NCBI RefSeq assembly: GCF_018476905.1
Contig: NZ_JAHCVK010000005.1
Location: 62,001 to 126,000, forward strand
Reading direction: 5' to 3'
Length of the DNA stretch: 64,000 nt
Source: Geomobilimonas luticola
GTDB lineage: Bacteria; Desulfobacterota; Desulfuromonadia; Geobacterales; Geobacteraceae
Shown here piece after piece: positions 42,527 through 51,675 of the stretch (its first letter is position 1; the number at the start of each line of letters is the position of its first letter). Below the pieces are notes generated by a model. It was not told the DNA's origin and searched no databases. It saw nothing but the letters and a program-made list of their open reading frames with translations. The position numbers and the translations under genes are program-made.

Positions 42527-43450
42527 ATGGATTTTGTGAAACAAGCCGAGACCGGCCGTCTGGTCTCTCCTAAAACCCGGGAACGACTTTTCTATGATGA
42601 AGACAGCTCCAAACTCATTACCCAAGACAAAACCGAGTCATATTCAGTGCTGAACGGGAAAGTACCAGTCATGGTTATTGACCCCGAATGGGCTGGGGAA
42701 TATGCAGACTCGTCCCGTCAGATGGTGAACGAGTATATGCCGGAGAACTGTCTAAAGATTTTCCTGAGAAAGTGCGTCGAGTCCCTCCGGGAGAAGGATT
42801 TTCGTTCGGTGGCTTCCATTGAAGCTTTCAACAGTATTTTCGAAGGAGACGATGACGACAGGCTGTTTCTATCGGTGGGAGGGGGGCCCCAGCGGCCCCA
42901 TCCTGCTCTGGTCAACCTGAACATCGGTCCTTTCCCCAATGTCGACATCATTGCCGATGCCCATCAGCTCCCTTACGGTGACGAGAGTGTCGATGCCATT
43001 TACTGCGAGGCGGTGCTGGAGCATTTGCAGGAGCCGAAAAATGCCATTGCCGAGATGTGGCGGGTTTTGAAGCCGGAAGGCAGGGTCTATGCCATTACGC
43101 CTTTTTTGCAGGCTTATCATGGATATCCTTATCATTTCCAGAACTACACGTTGACCGGGCACACGTACGCATTTGAGTCTCTTGGTTTCGATATTGTTGC
43201 CTCCGGCCCCTGTGTCGGTCCGATGAACGCAGTCGTCGGCGTTATTTCGACCTTCATGAAGGAGTATCTCCCGAAAATCATCGGAGTACCGCTAAGATTC
43301 ATTTGGGAGATGGTGGGGCTCATGGTATTGAAACCGTTCGACAAACTTCTGCTGAAAAGACCCAATGCCTATGTGCTTGCATCGACCACCTACCTTCTTG
43401 CCAGAAAGAAACCAGTTGTTGAAACAGATAAACCCTTGGAGAAAGCCTGA
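42527..43450 (+). CDS. SAM-dependent methyltransferase (class I)
   Basis: The protein has 307 residues from the ATG at 42527. An N-terminal Trm112-like segment (RLVSPKTRERLFYDED..., VLNGKVPVMV) precedes a methyltransferase_11-type core: LFLSVGGGPQRPHP (motif I variant), DIIADAHQLPYGDESVDAIY, EAVLEHLQEPKNAIAEMWRV and KPEGRVYAITPFL. It may methylate a sugar or a glycan end in this locus. A TTG at 42500 directly after the upstream stop is an alternative start; no strong Shine-Dalgarno decides it. Confidence 0.8.
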   Translation: MDFVKQAETGRLVSPKTRERLFYDEDSSKLITQDKTESYSVLNGKVPVMVIDPEWAGEYADSSRQMVNEYMPENCLKIFLRKCVESLREKDFRSVASIEAFNSIFEGDDDDRLFLSVGGGPQRPHPALVNLNIGPFPNVDIIADAHQLPYGDESVDAIYCEAVLEHLQEPKNAIAEMWRVLKPEGRVYAITPFLQAYHGYPYHFQNYTLTGHTYAFESLGFDIVASGPCVGPMNAVVGVISTFMKEYLPKIIGVPLRFIWEMVGLMVLKPFDKLLLKRPNAYVLASTTYLLARKKPVVETDKPLEKA

Positions 43451-43451
43451 T

Positions 43452-44636
43452 TTGAAAATCGTTTTTCTCGCACCGTTCGGCATCCGCCCCAAGGGGACGG
43501 TTATCGCCCGCATGGTCCCGCTGGCGGCCGCGCTCCAGGAGTCGGGCCATACCGTTACCATCATTGCACCCCCCTACACGAACCCTGAGGACTCGGGAAA
43601 GACGGAGGTGGTTCGGGGAGTTGCGGTACGCAACGTCGCACTCGGGCCTCGTAATAAGGCCCTGGCTGCGCCGGTCCTGGCGGGGCGGATGTTTCGGACC
43701 ATGCTGGCTGAAAAGCCCGATTTGGTCCATCTCTTCAAGCCGAAGGGGTACGGCGGCCTGGCAGCCATGCTCCACCTTCTTCTCCAACGGCTGGGGGTGC
43801 GCCTTCCCCCACTCTTCGTGGACATGGATGACTGGGAAGGGGGAGAGGGAATGAATGCCCTCCATCAGTATTCGCGGCTGGAACGCCGGGTCTACGACTT
43901 CCAGGAAGCATGGCTTCCTCCACGGGCCGCCGGCGTGACCGCTGCGAGCCGTACCCTTGAGGAGCGGGTACGGAGCATGGGGGTGGAGAGGGTACTTTAC
44001 CTTCCCAATTGCGTCGAAGCGGTAGCTCCGGGTAGCGGCGCCGTCGCCAGGGAGAAGCTGGGGATTCCACCCGGTGCACCGGTGGTGCTGCTCTACACGC
44101 GCTTTTTCGAATTCGACCAGGAGAAGCTCCACGTCCTCTTTGCCGAGATCTGCCGGCGGGTTCCCCAGGTCAGATTCCTGGTGGTGGGGAAGGGGCGGAA
44201 CAACGAAGAAGCCCTTCTCCTCCAGGCGGGCGAGCGGATGGGCTTTGCCCCGGCCCTGGTCGTGGCGGGGTGGGTTGAGCCGACCGACCTCCCCGATTAT
44301 CTGGCTGCGGGGGATGTTGCCATCTACCCCTTTGCCGATACCCTGGTCAACCGGGCCAAGTGTCCTGCAAAACTGACCGAACTGCTGCGCGCCGGCGTGC
44401 CGGTAGTGGCCGACCGGGTGGGACAGCTGGCGGAGTACATCAGTGCGGACGCCTCCGGCATCCTCTGCGACCCGGACGACTGGCAGGAGATGGCGGATCG
44501 GGTGGTGGAACTGCTCCTCGATCCATCGAGAGGGCGAACTCTGGGTGAAACGGGAAGACGTTACCTTCTTGAGCAGTTCAGCTGGCGGGATTTTTCGCTG
44601 CAGTTGCAGGAGTTTTATTTACAGCGAAAGGCTTAA
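43452..44636 (+). CDS. Glycosyltransferase family 4 (GT1-like)
   Basis: A 394-residue GT-B enzyme: KIVFLAPFGIRPKGTVIARM, LVHLFKPKGYGGLAAM, FVDMDDWEGGEGMNALHQ, VVAGWVEPTDLPDYLAAGDV and YPFADTLVNRAKCPAKLTE. The start is the TTG at 43452, 1 nt after the methyltransferase stop, with GGAG 10 nt upstream; the frame is open further upstream but overlaps the methyltransferase. The stop codon TAA is the first part of a family E repeat (GGCTTAACGC), so the original C-terminus may have differed slightly. Confidence 0.88.
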   Translation: MKIVFLAPFGIRPKGTVIARMVPLAAALQESGHTVTIIAPPYTNPEDSGKTEVVRGVAVRNVALGPRNKALAAPVLAGRMFRTMLAEKPDLVHLFKPKGYGGLAAMLHLLLQRLGVRLPPLFVDMDDWEGGEGMNALHQYSRLERRVYDFQEAWLPPRAAGVTAASRTLEERVRSMGVERVLYLPNCVEAVAPGSGAVAREKLGIPPGAPVVLLYTRFFEFDQEKLHVLFAEICRRVPQVRFLVVGKGRNNEEALLLQAGERMGFAPALVVAGWVEPTDLPDYLAAGDVAIYPFADTLVNRAKCPAKLTELLRAGVPVVADRVGQLAEYISADASGILCDPDDWQEMADRVVELLLDPSRGRTLGETGRRYLLEQFSWRDFSLQLQEFYLQRKA

Positions 44637-44728
44637 CGCAGGGACGCAAGGACGCAGGGGGAACACCCGGAAAAGCTTATTTGAATCTTTTTGTTTGGTT
44701 ATACCTGTTTTCCTGCGCCTCTGCGTTA
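44633..44728. repeat. Family E inverted-repeat element, copy 1 (before the GxxExxY gene)
   Basis: Starts TTAACGCAGGGACGCAAGG and ends TTTCCTGCGCCTCTGCGTTA, so the ends are inverted repeats. The interior has AAAGCTTATTTGAATCTTTT. Copy 2 lies at 45145-45250 in the same orientation with the same ends. Confidence 0.9.
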
Positions 44729-44753
44729 GGTATTTACTGAGCAAGGGCAAATT

Positions 44754-45134
44754 ATGATCGAAAACCAGATAAGCGGAAATATTGTCGCTTGTGCTGTTGA
44801 GGTTCATAGAAATCTCGGTGGTCCCGGCTTATTGGAAAATGTCTATGAAGAAGCATTGGCTTGGGAACTGCAACAACGTGGCTTCGTAGTTGAGCGCCAG
44901 AAAACCGTGCCGGTAAAGTATAAGGGGAATCTGTTGGCCTCACCACTTCGCCTCGATTTATTGGTTGAAAATCAGATTATCGTTGAAGTGAAGGCAGCTG
45001 CTCAATATAACCCGATATTTGAGGCACAGGCGCTGACCTACTTGAGAATGCTTGATCTGAAACTTGCTTTGGTAATCAACTTCGGGGAAAAGTTTGTAAA
45101 AGATGGTATTCACCGGGTAGTAAATGGTTTGTGA
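44754..45134 (+). CDS. GxxExxY protein (PD-(D/E)XK nuclease-like)
   Basis: The protein has 126 residues. The name-giving motif is GLLENVY at residues 25-31, followed by ERQKTVPVKYKG, LRLDLLVENQIIVEVKAA (D-X-n-E-X-K nuclease-like core) and LVINFGEKFVKDGIHRVVN. The family is widespread and uncharacterised. It is AT-rich relative to its glycosyltransferase neighbours and lies between two direct copies of the family E element. No transposase is present. A role in repeat maintenance or excision is possible but not shown. Confidence 0.92.
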   Translation: MIENQISGNIVACAVEVHRNLGGPGLLENVYEEALAWELQQRGFVVERQKTVPVKYKGNLLASPLRLDLLVENQIIVEVKAAAQYNPIFEAQALTYLRMLDLKLALVINFGEKFVKDGIHRVVNGL

Positions 45135-45144
45135 TTTTTGATGC

Positions 45145-45250
45145 TTAACGCAGAGACGCCAATGCACAGGGGAAAACTGGAAAGGCTTTTTGAGTAAGCT
45201 TTGGTTTATTGTTTTTCCTGCGTCTCCGCGTCCCTGTGCCTCTGCGTTGA
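45145..45250. repeat. Family E inverted-repeat element, copy 2 (after the GxxExxY gene)
   Basis: Starts TTAACGCAGAGACGCCAATG and ends CCCTGTGCCTCTGCGTTGA; interior GCTTTTTGAGTAAGCTTTGG resembles copy 1. The two copies and the small gene form a unit of about 620 bp. Confidence 0.9.
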
Positions 45251-45279
45251 AGCCTGAAAAGAATATCGGAGTATTTTAC

Positions 45280-47706
45280 ATGACCGAACGGAAAAGAAAC
45301 CTGCTGGCATTGGCCGGGTTGCTGGCGGTGCTGCTCATCTATTTTGCCAAGATCCTCTTCACCCACCAGATTATCCGGGCACCTGACATCACCAACGAGT
45401 TCTACTGGACCGTTCGCCACTTCAAGGATATGGGGTTTTTTGACCTGTTCCGGACCCACCTGCAGGCCGGCTGGGACATGTACGCCAACAGCGGCGGGAC
45501 CGAGGGGGGGGGGACCCTCTCCCTGCAGTTCCTCTATTACCGAAATCTGCTGTTCTGGCTGATTCCGGCGCCGGCCAACGTAGCGTGGTTCATCGTCTTT
45601 CACCTCTTTGTCGGTGGCGCCGGGACCTATTGCTATTGTCGCCTCATTGGTTGCAGCAGGACGGCGGCCTTTCTCGGCGGGCTGCTGTTCGCCATCGTGC
45701 CGGAGAACGCCTCCCTCATCAACGCCGGCCACGCCCAGAAGATCGCCACCATCAGCTTCGCCCCCTGGGCCTTCTATTTCTTGGAAAAGGGGTTCATCTG
45801 CCGGCGGGTGATCTGGTTCCTGACTGCTGGATTCGTGCTCGCCTTCCAGTTCTTCAACATGCACTGGCAGATCGCCTTCTATACCTGTATCGGCATCGGT
45901 GTCTACGGTGTAGGTCGCTCTGTCGGCATCCTGATTGCCGAACGGCAGCGGTCGCCGGGTCAGGTCGGCCGGCTGGTGGGGCTCAACCTGGTGACCATGT
46001 TCTTCTTCCTCTCCACCGTGGCCATTTCCCTCATCCCCCTGGCGGACTGGTCCAAGGATACCACCCGTGGCGTGCAGAGCGGCGCCAACCAGGGGCAGGG
46101 GGGACTGAACCTGGAAGAGGCCATGTCCTGGTCCATGCCCCCCGAGGAACTGGTGACCTTCGTCGTCCCGGGCATGTTCGGTTTTTCCCGCCAGGAGGGG
46201 GGGTACAATACCGGGGATATCGACGCCTACTACTGGGGGCGGATGGTCTTCACCCAGACCATCGACTATATGGGGCTTCTCCCCTGGCTCCTCCTTCCGC
46301 TGCCGCTCATCTTCCGGCGTGACCGGTACACCTGGCTGGCACTGGCCGGCGTTGTCGGCGGCATCCTCTTTTCCATGGGGAAATACACCCCCTTCTACTG
46401 GTTCCTCTTCGAGCATTTTCCCGGGGTCAACCACTTCCGGGTGCCGAAGATGATGATGTTCATCCCGGCCCTCGGCCTGGGGGTTCTGGCCGCACGGGGG
46501 CTCGATATCCTCCGCGACGGCGGGGTGCGCGGGACAAGGGCGTTCCAGCGGTATATGGTTGCCGTGTTGGCGTTGCCGGCACTGCTCCTCGTCATGGTTG
46601 CGGTGGAGATGGTCGGGCGGGACTTCTGGCTGAGTCGGTTCATGGACGCTTTTGCCCAGCCGACCCGGTACGAGCAGGGCCCGCAGCTGGTGATGAACCG
46701 CTGGAACAACCTGGTCAGGGAGACGGCGATTGCGGCGGTGGTGGCGGCTCTTCATGCCGCTGTGCTGTTCGGACTTGCCCGGAAATGGTTCTCCATGAGG
46801 GTCGTGCTGCCGGCCCTTTTCCTCCTGTTTCTGGCCGATACGGGACGGGTGAACGCCAAGTTCATGCTGCTGCAGGATCTCCCCCCATCGCTGCGGGGAA
46901 CCAAAACTCCTGTGATGGAGTACCTGGCCCGGGATTCGAAGGCGTACCGGGTCCTTCCCATGAACGGCCGGGATCCGATGCATTATGCGAGCAACGGCAT
47001 CCCGGTGATGTTCACCTCCAATCCGGTGATGGTACAGCGCTGGCAGGATTTCCTTGACGGGTTTACCTTCGATTCGGCCATGCTGGACCTTCTGAACGTG
47101 AAATATCTCATTTACGACAAGGCGCAGTACGAGAAGGAAAAGGACAAGTTGGGGGGCAGGTTCACGCCGGTTTTCACCTCCCCCGACGGTGTGGAAGTAG
47201 TGGTGGAGAACCGGACCGTGCTTCCCAAGGCGTGGCTGGTACCTGCGGTGCTTGTTACTAATGAACCTCGTCAACAATTGGGGCTCCTCCGGAGTCCGCT
47301 CTTCGACCCGCGTCGCCTGGCGCTGGTGGAGTCCCAACCTTCCCTTCCTCTGGCTGATCCGATGGCGTCGGGGAGTGGCAACGTGGGGGAGGTGACCGTC
47401 GGGACGTACGAAGCCAACCGGATAACCTTGACCTGCCAAGTGACCCGGAATTCTCTGCTGGTCATGGGTGAGAAGTATTACAAGGGGTGGCGGGCACGGG
47501 TAGACGGCAAACCGGCCGAGATTCAGCGGGTTGACTACATTCTGCGCGGCGTGTACCTTGCGCCGGGGACCCACACGGTGGAATTCACCTTCGACCCGCT
47601 GCCGTTCAAGGTCGGCAAATACCTGACCCTGGCCTCCTTCGCTTTTTTTGCCTTTATGGTGGCGCGGGAGTGGAGAAACAGAAGAAAGGTGAATGGTGAA
47701 AGGTGA
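45280..47706 (+). CDS. YfhO-family membrane protein
   Basis: An 808-residue polytopic protein: LLALAGLLAVLLIYFAKILF, a periplasmic loop with RAPDITNEFYWTVRHFK, then many helices and a C-terminal soluble part with YYKGWRARVDGKPAEIQRVD and VYLAPGTHTVEFTFDPLPF, typical of YfhO. YfhO proteins are GT-C-like and take part in glycosylation of teichoic acids or glycolipids in Gram-positives; the role here is inferred to be periplasmic glycosylation. The ATG at 45280 follows CGGAG by 8 nt. A G10 tract is at 45504-45513. The C-terminal NRRKVNGER is encoded by family C heptamers. Confidence 0.85.
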   Translation: MTERKRNLLALAGLLAVLLIYFAKILFTHQIIRAPDITNEFYWTVRHFKDMGFFDLFRTHLQAGWDMYANSGGTEGGGTLSLQFLYYRNLLFWLIPAPANVAWFIVFHLFVGGAGTYCYCRLIGCSRTAAFLGGLLFAIVPENASLINAGHAQKIATISFAPWAFYFLEKGFICRRVIWFLTAGFVLAFQFFNMHWQIAFYTCIGIGVYGVGRSVGILIAERQRSPGQVGRLVGLNLVTMFFFLSTVAISLIPLADWSKDTTRGVQSGANQGQGGLNLEEAMSWSMPPEELVTFVVPGMFGFSRQEGGYNTGDIDAYYWGRMVFTQTIDYMGLLPWLLLPLPLIFRRDRYTWLALAGVVGGILFSMGKYTPFYWFLFEHFPGVNHFRVPKMMMFIPALGLGVLAARGLDILRDGGVRGTRAFQRYMVAVLALPALLLVMVAVEMVGRDFWLSRFMDAFAQPTRYEQGPQLVMNRWNNLVRETAIAAVVAALHAAVLFGLARKWFSMRVVLPALFLLFLADTGRVNAKFMLLQDLPPSLRGTKTPVMEYLARDSKAYRVLPMNGRDPMHYASNGIPVMFTSNPVMVQRWQDFLDGFTFDSAMLDLLNVKYLIYDKAQYEKEKDKLGGRFTPVFTSPDGVEVVVENRTVLPKAWLVPAVLVTNEPRQQLGLLRSPLFDPRRLALVESQPSLPLADPMASGSGNVGEVTVGTYEANRITLTCQVTRNSLLVMGEKYYKGWRARVDGKPAEIQRVDYILRGVYLAPGTHTVEFTFDPLPFKVGKYLTLASFAFFAFMVAREWRNRRKVNGER

Positions 47707-47711
47707 AGGGT
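47684..47711. repeat. Family C heptamers at the YfhO / methyltransferase junction
   Basis: GAAAGGT, GAATGGT, GAAAGGT, GAAGGGT: four 7-nt units containing the YfhO stop codon and the GTG start and ribosome-binding region of the next gene. Confidence 0.8.
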
Positions 47712-48437
47712 GAGGAAACCATCGACGAACTGCGGGACTATGACCTTCGCCTCGTCCAGCCCCGTCACGGGTACCGCTTTTCCCTCGATCCGCTCCTCTT
47801 GTGTGAGTTTGCCGGTGTCAAGGATGGTGAGAGGGGGGTGGACCTGGGGACCGGTTGCGGTGTGATCCCCCTGGTGATGGCCCGTCGGGCAGCACATGTC
47901 GAGTTTGTCGGTGTCGAACACCAGCAGGTGATGGCCGGGATTGCGGAGCGAAATGTCCTTCTCAATGGACTCTGTGAGCAGGTGACGATTCTGGAAGAGG
48001 ATGTGGGTCGGGTGCGGGCACATTTCCCCGTTTCTTCCTTTGATCTGGTGACAGCAAACCCTCCCTACCGGCGGCGCGGTACCGGTCGCATCAGTCCCCG
48101 GGCGGGGCGGGACCTGGCCCGGCATGAGTCGACCGCCGGTCTGGCCGATTTCCTGGCCGCCGCCAAGTACTTGGTGAAACCGACGGGGCGGATATGTTTC
48201 ATCTCCCACCCATCCCGGCTAGTAGAGTTCTTCACTCTGGCGACGGACCTGAAGCTGGCACCGCTTCGCCTGCGGATGGTGCATGGGCACGGGGACGCCG
48301 ATGCGCGGATGTTCATGGCCGAACTGGCGAAGGGGCGGAAGGGGGAGTTGAAGGCACTGCCGCCACTGTTTGTCCGTGACGGGGGGAGGCATTGTGGCGA
48401 AGAGATTAAGAACGTCAATGGGGGGAGCGAGCGATAG
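47703..48437 (+). CDS. tRNA1(Val) adenine-N6 methyltransferase-like protein (TrmN6 family)
   Basis: A 244-residue class I methyltransferase: [27 protein letters not shown] (SAM motif I), [15 protein letters not shown] and the N6-adenine motif NPPY at residues 119-122 ([10 protein letters not shown]). [20 protein letters not shown] is typical of YfiC/TrmN6. It probably modifies A37 of tRNA1(Val). The GTG start overlaps the YfhO stop (GTGA) within a family C repeat. It looks like a housekeeping gene inside the polysaccharide region. Confidence 0.87.
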   Translation: MKGEETIDELRDYDLRLVQPRHGYRFSLDPLLLCEFAGVKDGERGVDLGTGCGVIPLVMARRAAHVEFVGVEHQQVMAGIAERNVLLNGLCEQVTILEEDVGRVRAHFPVSSFDLVTANPPYRRRGTGRISPRAGRDLARHESTAGLADFLAAAKYLVKPTGRICFISHPSRLVEFFTLATDLKLAPLRLRMVHGHGDADARMFMAELAKGRKGELKALPPLFVRDGGRHCGEEIKNVNGGSER

Positions 48438-48438
48438 A

Positions 48439-49200
48439 ATGTTGAACGGAAAGAAGATAGCGGTGGTGCTTCCCGCCTATAATGCGGGAAAAACGCTGGA
48501 GATGACCTACCATGAGATACCCTTCGAGTTTGTGGATGAGGTGATTCTTGTCGATGACGCCAGCCGTGACGATACCGCGGAGGTGGCGCGACGGCTGGGG
48601 ATACGGACTATTGTCCACGAGCAGAACACGGGGTACGGCGGCAACCAGAAAACCTGTTACCGGACGGCGCTGGAGCACGGTGCGGACATCGTGGTCATGC
48701 TCCATCCCGACTACCAGTACACGCCGAAGCTGGTTACGGCAATGGCGGCCATGATCGCCTTCGGCGAGTTCGATGCGGTGCTGGCCTCACGGATTCTTGG
48801 CATCGGTGCCCTCAAGGGAGGGATGCCGCTCTACAAGTACATCGCCAACCGGTTTTTGACCCTGTTCGAAAACCTCCTGCTCGGGCACAAGCTTTCCGAA
48901 TATCATACCGGCTACCGGGCCTTTTCCCGGGAAATCCTGGAATCCCTGCCGCTGGAGAAGAATTCCGACGACTTCGTGTTCGACAACCAGATGCTGGCCC
49001 AGGTCGTCTGGTTTGGCTACCGGATCGGCGAAGTGAGCTGTCCGACCAAGTATTTCGATGACGCTTCATCCATAAATTTCAGGCGCAGCGTGATTTACGG
49101 GTTGGGGGTTCTGAAAACGGCGGTACAGTTCAGGCTGGCGAAGATGGGGCTGGCCGGTGCGGCAATTTTTACCAAGGGGGGCGGTTGTGCGGGGAAATGA
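48439..49200 (+). CDS. Glycosyltransferase family 2 (dolichyl/polyprenyl-phosphate type)
   Basis: The protein has 253 residues. [38 protein letters not shown] and [14 protein letters not shown] (catalytic DXD region as HPDYQY) match the DPM1/GT2 group, and [15 protein letters not shown] follows. No C-terminal membrane pair is evident, so it may use a soluble or peripheral mode. The ATG at 48439 lies 1 nt after the methyltransferase stop with GGGGGAG upstream. It overlaps the next GT-C gene by 14 bp, suggesting it supplies that enzyme with a polyprenyl-sugar; this is inference. Confidence 0.88.
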   Translation: MLNGKKIAVVLPAYNAGKTLEMTYHEIPFEFVDEVILVDDASRDDTAEVARRLGIRTIVHEQNTGYGGNQKTCYRTALEHGADIVVMLHPDYQYTPKLVTAMAAMIAFGEFDAVLASRILGIGALKGGMPLYKYIANRFLTLFENLLLGHKLSEYHTGYRAFSREILESLPLEKNSDDFVFDNQMLAQVVWFGYRIGEVSCPTKYFDDASSINFRRSVIYGLGVLKTAVQFRLAKMGLAGAAIFTKGGGCAGK

Positions 49201-50815
49201 GCCGTCCGGGACGGAGAACCTGACCAAAGGGGACCTTCTCCTCATGGGGGCTCTGTTCCTTGTCGCCCTGGGGATAAAGTTCTACTTCCTGCAGTTCTAC
49301 CGGGTCATATCTTCGGATGGCGTCGCCTACGCCCAGATCGCCCGGGACATCCTCGGCGGGAGGGGGTTGGCCGGCGCCACCCATTTCCCCCCTTTCTATC
49401 CGCTGCTCGTGGCCCTTTTTCATACGATGTTCAGCGACATAGAGCTTGCGGGGAGACTGGCCGCCATGTTCATGGGGAGTCTCCTCGTCGTGCCGGTCTA
49501 TCTGCTCGGCCGGGAATTTTTCGACCGGCGGGTCGGCATCATGGCCGCCGTGCTCGTCATGGCCTGGCCCAGTCTCCGGCAATGGTCGAACGAGGTGATG
49601 AGCCAGTCAACCTACATCACCCTGGTACTGCTGGGTGCGTATCTCGTCTGGCATGCCTGCAGGAACAGATCGTTGGCATATGCCGTGGCCGGTGGCGTGT
49701 CCATGGGGCTGGCGCACCTTACCCGTTCCGAAGGGGTACTGGTTTTTCTTGCCCTTTCCCTTGTCCTCGCGGTCGATGCGGCGATACAACGTAACGGCCG
49801 GCAATTCGCCTGTCTGCTGGCGGGGTGGGGTGCATTCGTTGTCGTGTTTTTACCCTATGCCTACTTTCTCCATGAGGTAACCGGCACGTGGCAGCTTACG
49901 GGAAAGAGCCGCGTTGCCCTTGCCGATTCCCTGATGGAATTTCTCGGCCGGCCCGACCTGAAGAGGGATCCCGCGTTCCAGGAAATCGGTTACCTGGATG
50001 TGGTGAGACAGTATCCGGACTTTCTCCGCCAGAATAGTGCCGGTAATCTTAAGAAATTCGCCAGAGAATTCGTCCCTCCCGTTATCTGGCTTTTCGGCCT
50101 GCTCGGCTTCTGCGCCGGCGGCTGGAGCCGGGAGCACCTCAAGGAGCGGGCCTTTCTGGTTGCCACCTTTGCGCCGCTCGGGATCATCATCGTTTTTTTC
50201 TTCATTGGGCCGGAGTATATCCAGCCGTACCTGCCGGTATTCTTCCTGTGGGTTTCTGCCGGTGCCCTCTGGATGGAGACGCGGGCACTCGCCCTTGTGG
50301 GAATGGACCGCCATCCGCTCCTTACCCTGCGGGGGGCGGGAGGTATGTTCTCGCTGGCGGCAACGGTGCTGTTCGCGCTCTATCTTCTCGCGGGGCAGGT
50401 CCCTGCAGACCGAAATATCCCCTATCACTTTTCACAGGATGGGGGGAGGTATGATCACAAACGGATAGGCCTGCTGTTGAACGAGTATCTGCCGAAGTCT
50501 GCCAGGATAATGACACGCTGGGGAAGGGTCGGGTTCTACGCGGACCGGGGGTGGGTAGACATGCCCCAGGCCAGTCTCGAGGAGATCGTGGCAACGGCCC
50601 GGAAGGACGGCGCCCGGTATATCGTTGTCGATGGGGCACTTGCCGGCTTGCGTCCGCAGTTGGGAGTGTTGTACGAGCCCCTTTTCGTTGAAGGAGCCAG
50701 CGGGGTCTACGTGGAAAAGGGGGCGGGTTTCAGACCTGTTCCCGGGCTGAAATTATTTTTCCTGTTCCGGGACCCTTCAAGTGTGGGGGTTGCGGTCTAC
50801 GAAGTGATGGGATAA
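49187..50815 (+). CDS. GT-C membrane glycosyltransferase (ArnT/PMT family)
   Basis: A 542-residue polytopic protein: an N-terminal helix, then [20 protein letters not shown] with an acidic first-loop residue, [40 protein letters not shown] and [20 protein letters not shown]. These match glycosyltransferase family 39/ArnT-like enzymes that use polyprenyl-phosphate sugars in the periplasm. The C-terminal soluble part includes [19 protein letters not shown]. The GTG at 49187 follows AAGGGGGG and overlaps the preceding gene. It is the last gene of the polysaccharide region; the next genes are on the opposite strand. Confidence 0.86.
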   Translation: MRGNEPSGTENLTKGDLLLMGALFLVALGIKFYFLQFYRVISSDGVAYAQIARDILGGRGLAGATHFPPFYPLLVALFHTMFSDIELAGRLAAMFMGSLLVVPVYLLGREFFDRRVGIMAAVLVMAWPSLRQWSNEVMSQSTYITLVLLGAYLVWHACRNRSLAYAVAGGVSMGLAHLTRSEGVLVFLALSLVLAVDAAIQRNGRQFACLLAGWGAFVVVFLPYAYFLHEVTGTWQLTGKSRVALADSLMEFLGRPDLKRDPAFQEIGYLDVVRQYPDFLRQNSAGNLKKFAREFVPPVIWLFGLLGFCAGGWSREHLKERAFLVATFAPLGIIIVFFFIGPEYIQPYLPVFFLWVSAGALWMETRALALVGMDRHPLLTLRGAGGMFSLAATVLFALYLLAGQVPADRNIPYHFSQDGGRYDHKRIGLLLNEYLPKSARIMTRWGRVGFYADRGWVDMPQASLEEIVATARKDGARYIVVDGALAGLRPQLGVLYEPLFVEGASGVYVEKGAGFRPVPGLKLFFLFRDPSSVGVAVYEVMG

Positions 50816-50831
50816 CATGTTCCGCTGACGT

Positions 50832-51329
50832 TCATTTCTTCCTGCCCGGGGGCTCCGTTGCCAAGTGCTTGCTCAGCAGGCCGGCAATGGCGTCGCGCAG
50901 TTCCTGATTTGCCACGGCAGCTGTCTGCTCGACTACCCGTTCCCGTTCGGGGGGGGAAAGGGTGCGTGATGGCGGCGGCGGGGATTTCACCGCTACGGGC
51001 TGAGTTTCGGGCTGACCGGCCCGCAGGTAGATATCCTTGACGAGGTCGCATCCGAGCCGGACATTGAGCCGGGCAATAATGTCCCGCTTGAGGAAGGTGA
51101 GTTGCTGCATCCAGGGGGCATTGGCGACCGTGACGGTCAATACTCCGTCGCGAAACCCGGTCGGACGGGCTTGGGCAGCGATTGCAGGGCCGACCGTCCC
51201 GTCCCAGAGGAGCCAGATCTTTCCTTCCTGAAGCCGTTTCTCGACTGGTTTGCCGTGCAGTGCCGTGGCGAGCAGGTCGGCTACGGCCAGGGGACGTGGC
51301 ATTTTTCGCCGCTTTTCATTGATTGCCAT
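50832..51329 (-). CDS. DUF721 / DciA-like protein
   Basis: A 165-residue protein with the DUF721 core: PLAVADLLATALHGKPVEKR, LLWDGTVGPAIAAQARPTGF, GVLTVTVANAPWMQQLTFLK and IIARLNVRLGCDLVKDIYLR. DciA is the ancestral bacterial helicase (DnaB) loader or operator, and DUF721 is its domain. Tail residues ~110-165 are proline-rich and less conserved. It overlaps by 14 bp the small membrane-protein gene on the same strand, so the two form a minus-strand pair convergent with the polysaccharide region. Confidence 0.85.
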   Translation of the reverse strand: MAINEKRRKMPRPLAVADLLATALHGKPVEKRLQEGKIWLLWDGTVGPAIAAQARPTGFRDGVLTVTVANAPWMQQLTFLKRDIIARLNVRLGCDLVKDIYLRAGQPETQPVAVKSPPPPSRTLSPPERERVVEQTAAVANQELRDAIAGLLSKHLATEPPGRKK

Positions 51330-51573
51330 GACGCTTCCGGTGGAGGTACCCCCCGATAATCTGGCCGGCCACCGCTCCTCCCAGGGTCAGGGGGATGAGT
51401 TTCCAGCTGAAGCCGGCTTTGATGCGGAGATAGATGATGAGGGGGATGGAGATGTGGACGTAGAAGTACCAGCCGAAGGTGAATTTTTCACAGCTCTGCC
51501 TCAGGTAGCCGAAAGGTACGTTGATGGCAAGGGCGAGCAGAATGAGGCATATGAGGGTCACGAGCGGGTGCAT
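51316..51573 (-). CDS. Small membrane protein, unknown function
   Basis: 85 residues from the start codon at 51573: MHPLVTLICLILLALAINVP is a transmembrane helix, then YFYVHISIPLIIYLRIK and LTLGGAVAGQIIGGYL, two more helices. The frame is open upstream, with an alternative start at 51615, but the sequence before 51573 lacks hydrophobic order and overlaps the divergent gene. No strong Shine-Dalgarno. It overlaps the DUF721 gene 3' to it. The family is not recognised. Confidence 0.6.
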   Translation of the reverse strand: MHPLVTLICLILLALAINVPFGYLRQSCEKFTFGWYFYVHISIPLIIYLRIKAGFSWKLIPLTLGGAVAGQIIGGYLHRKRHGNQ

Positions 51574-51675
51574 CGGCCCATAGTAGGGATTTGGCAAAAT
51601 TTTGTCAATCCGCATCTCGAATGCGATGACTTGCCAGGCCGGCATCCTGCCGGGAGAGAGGTGGAGTGGTGATAT

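Noticed and set aside
45145-47574. 809-codon open frame antisense to the YfhO gene
   Set aside because: Shadow of a high-GC gene; its translation is rich in H, P, R and G with no domain, while the plus strand encodes a clear YfhO protein.
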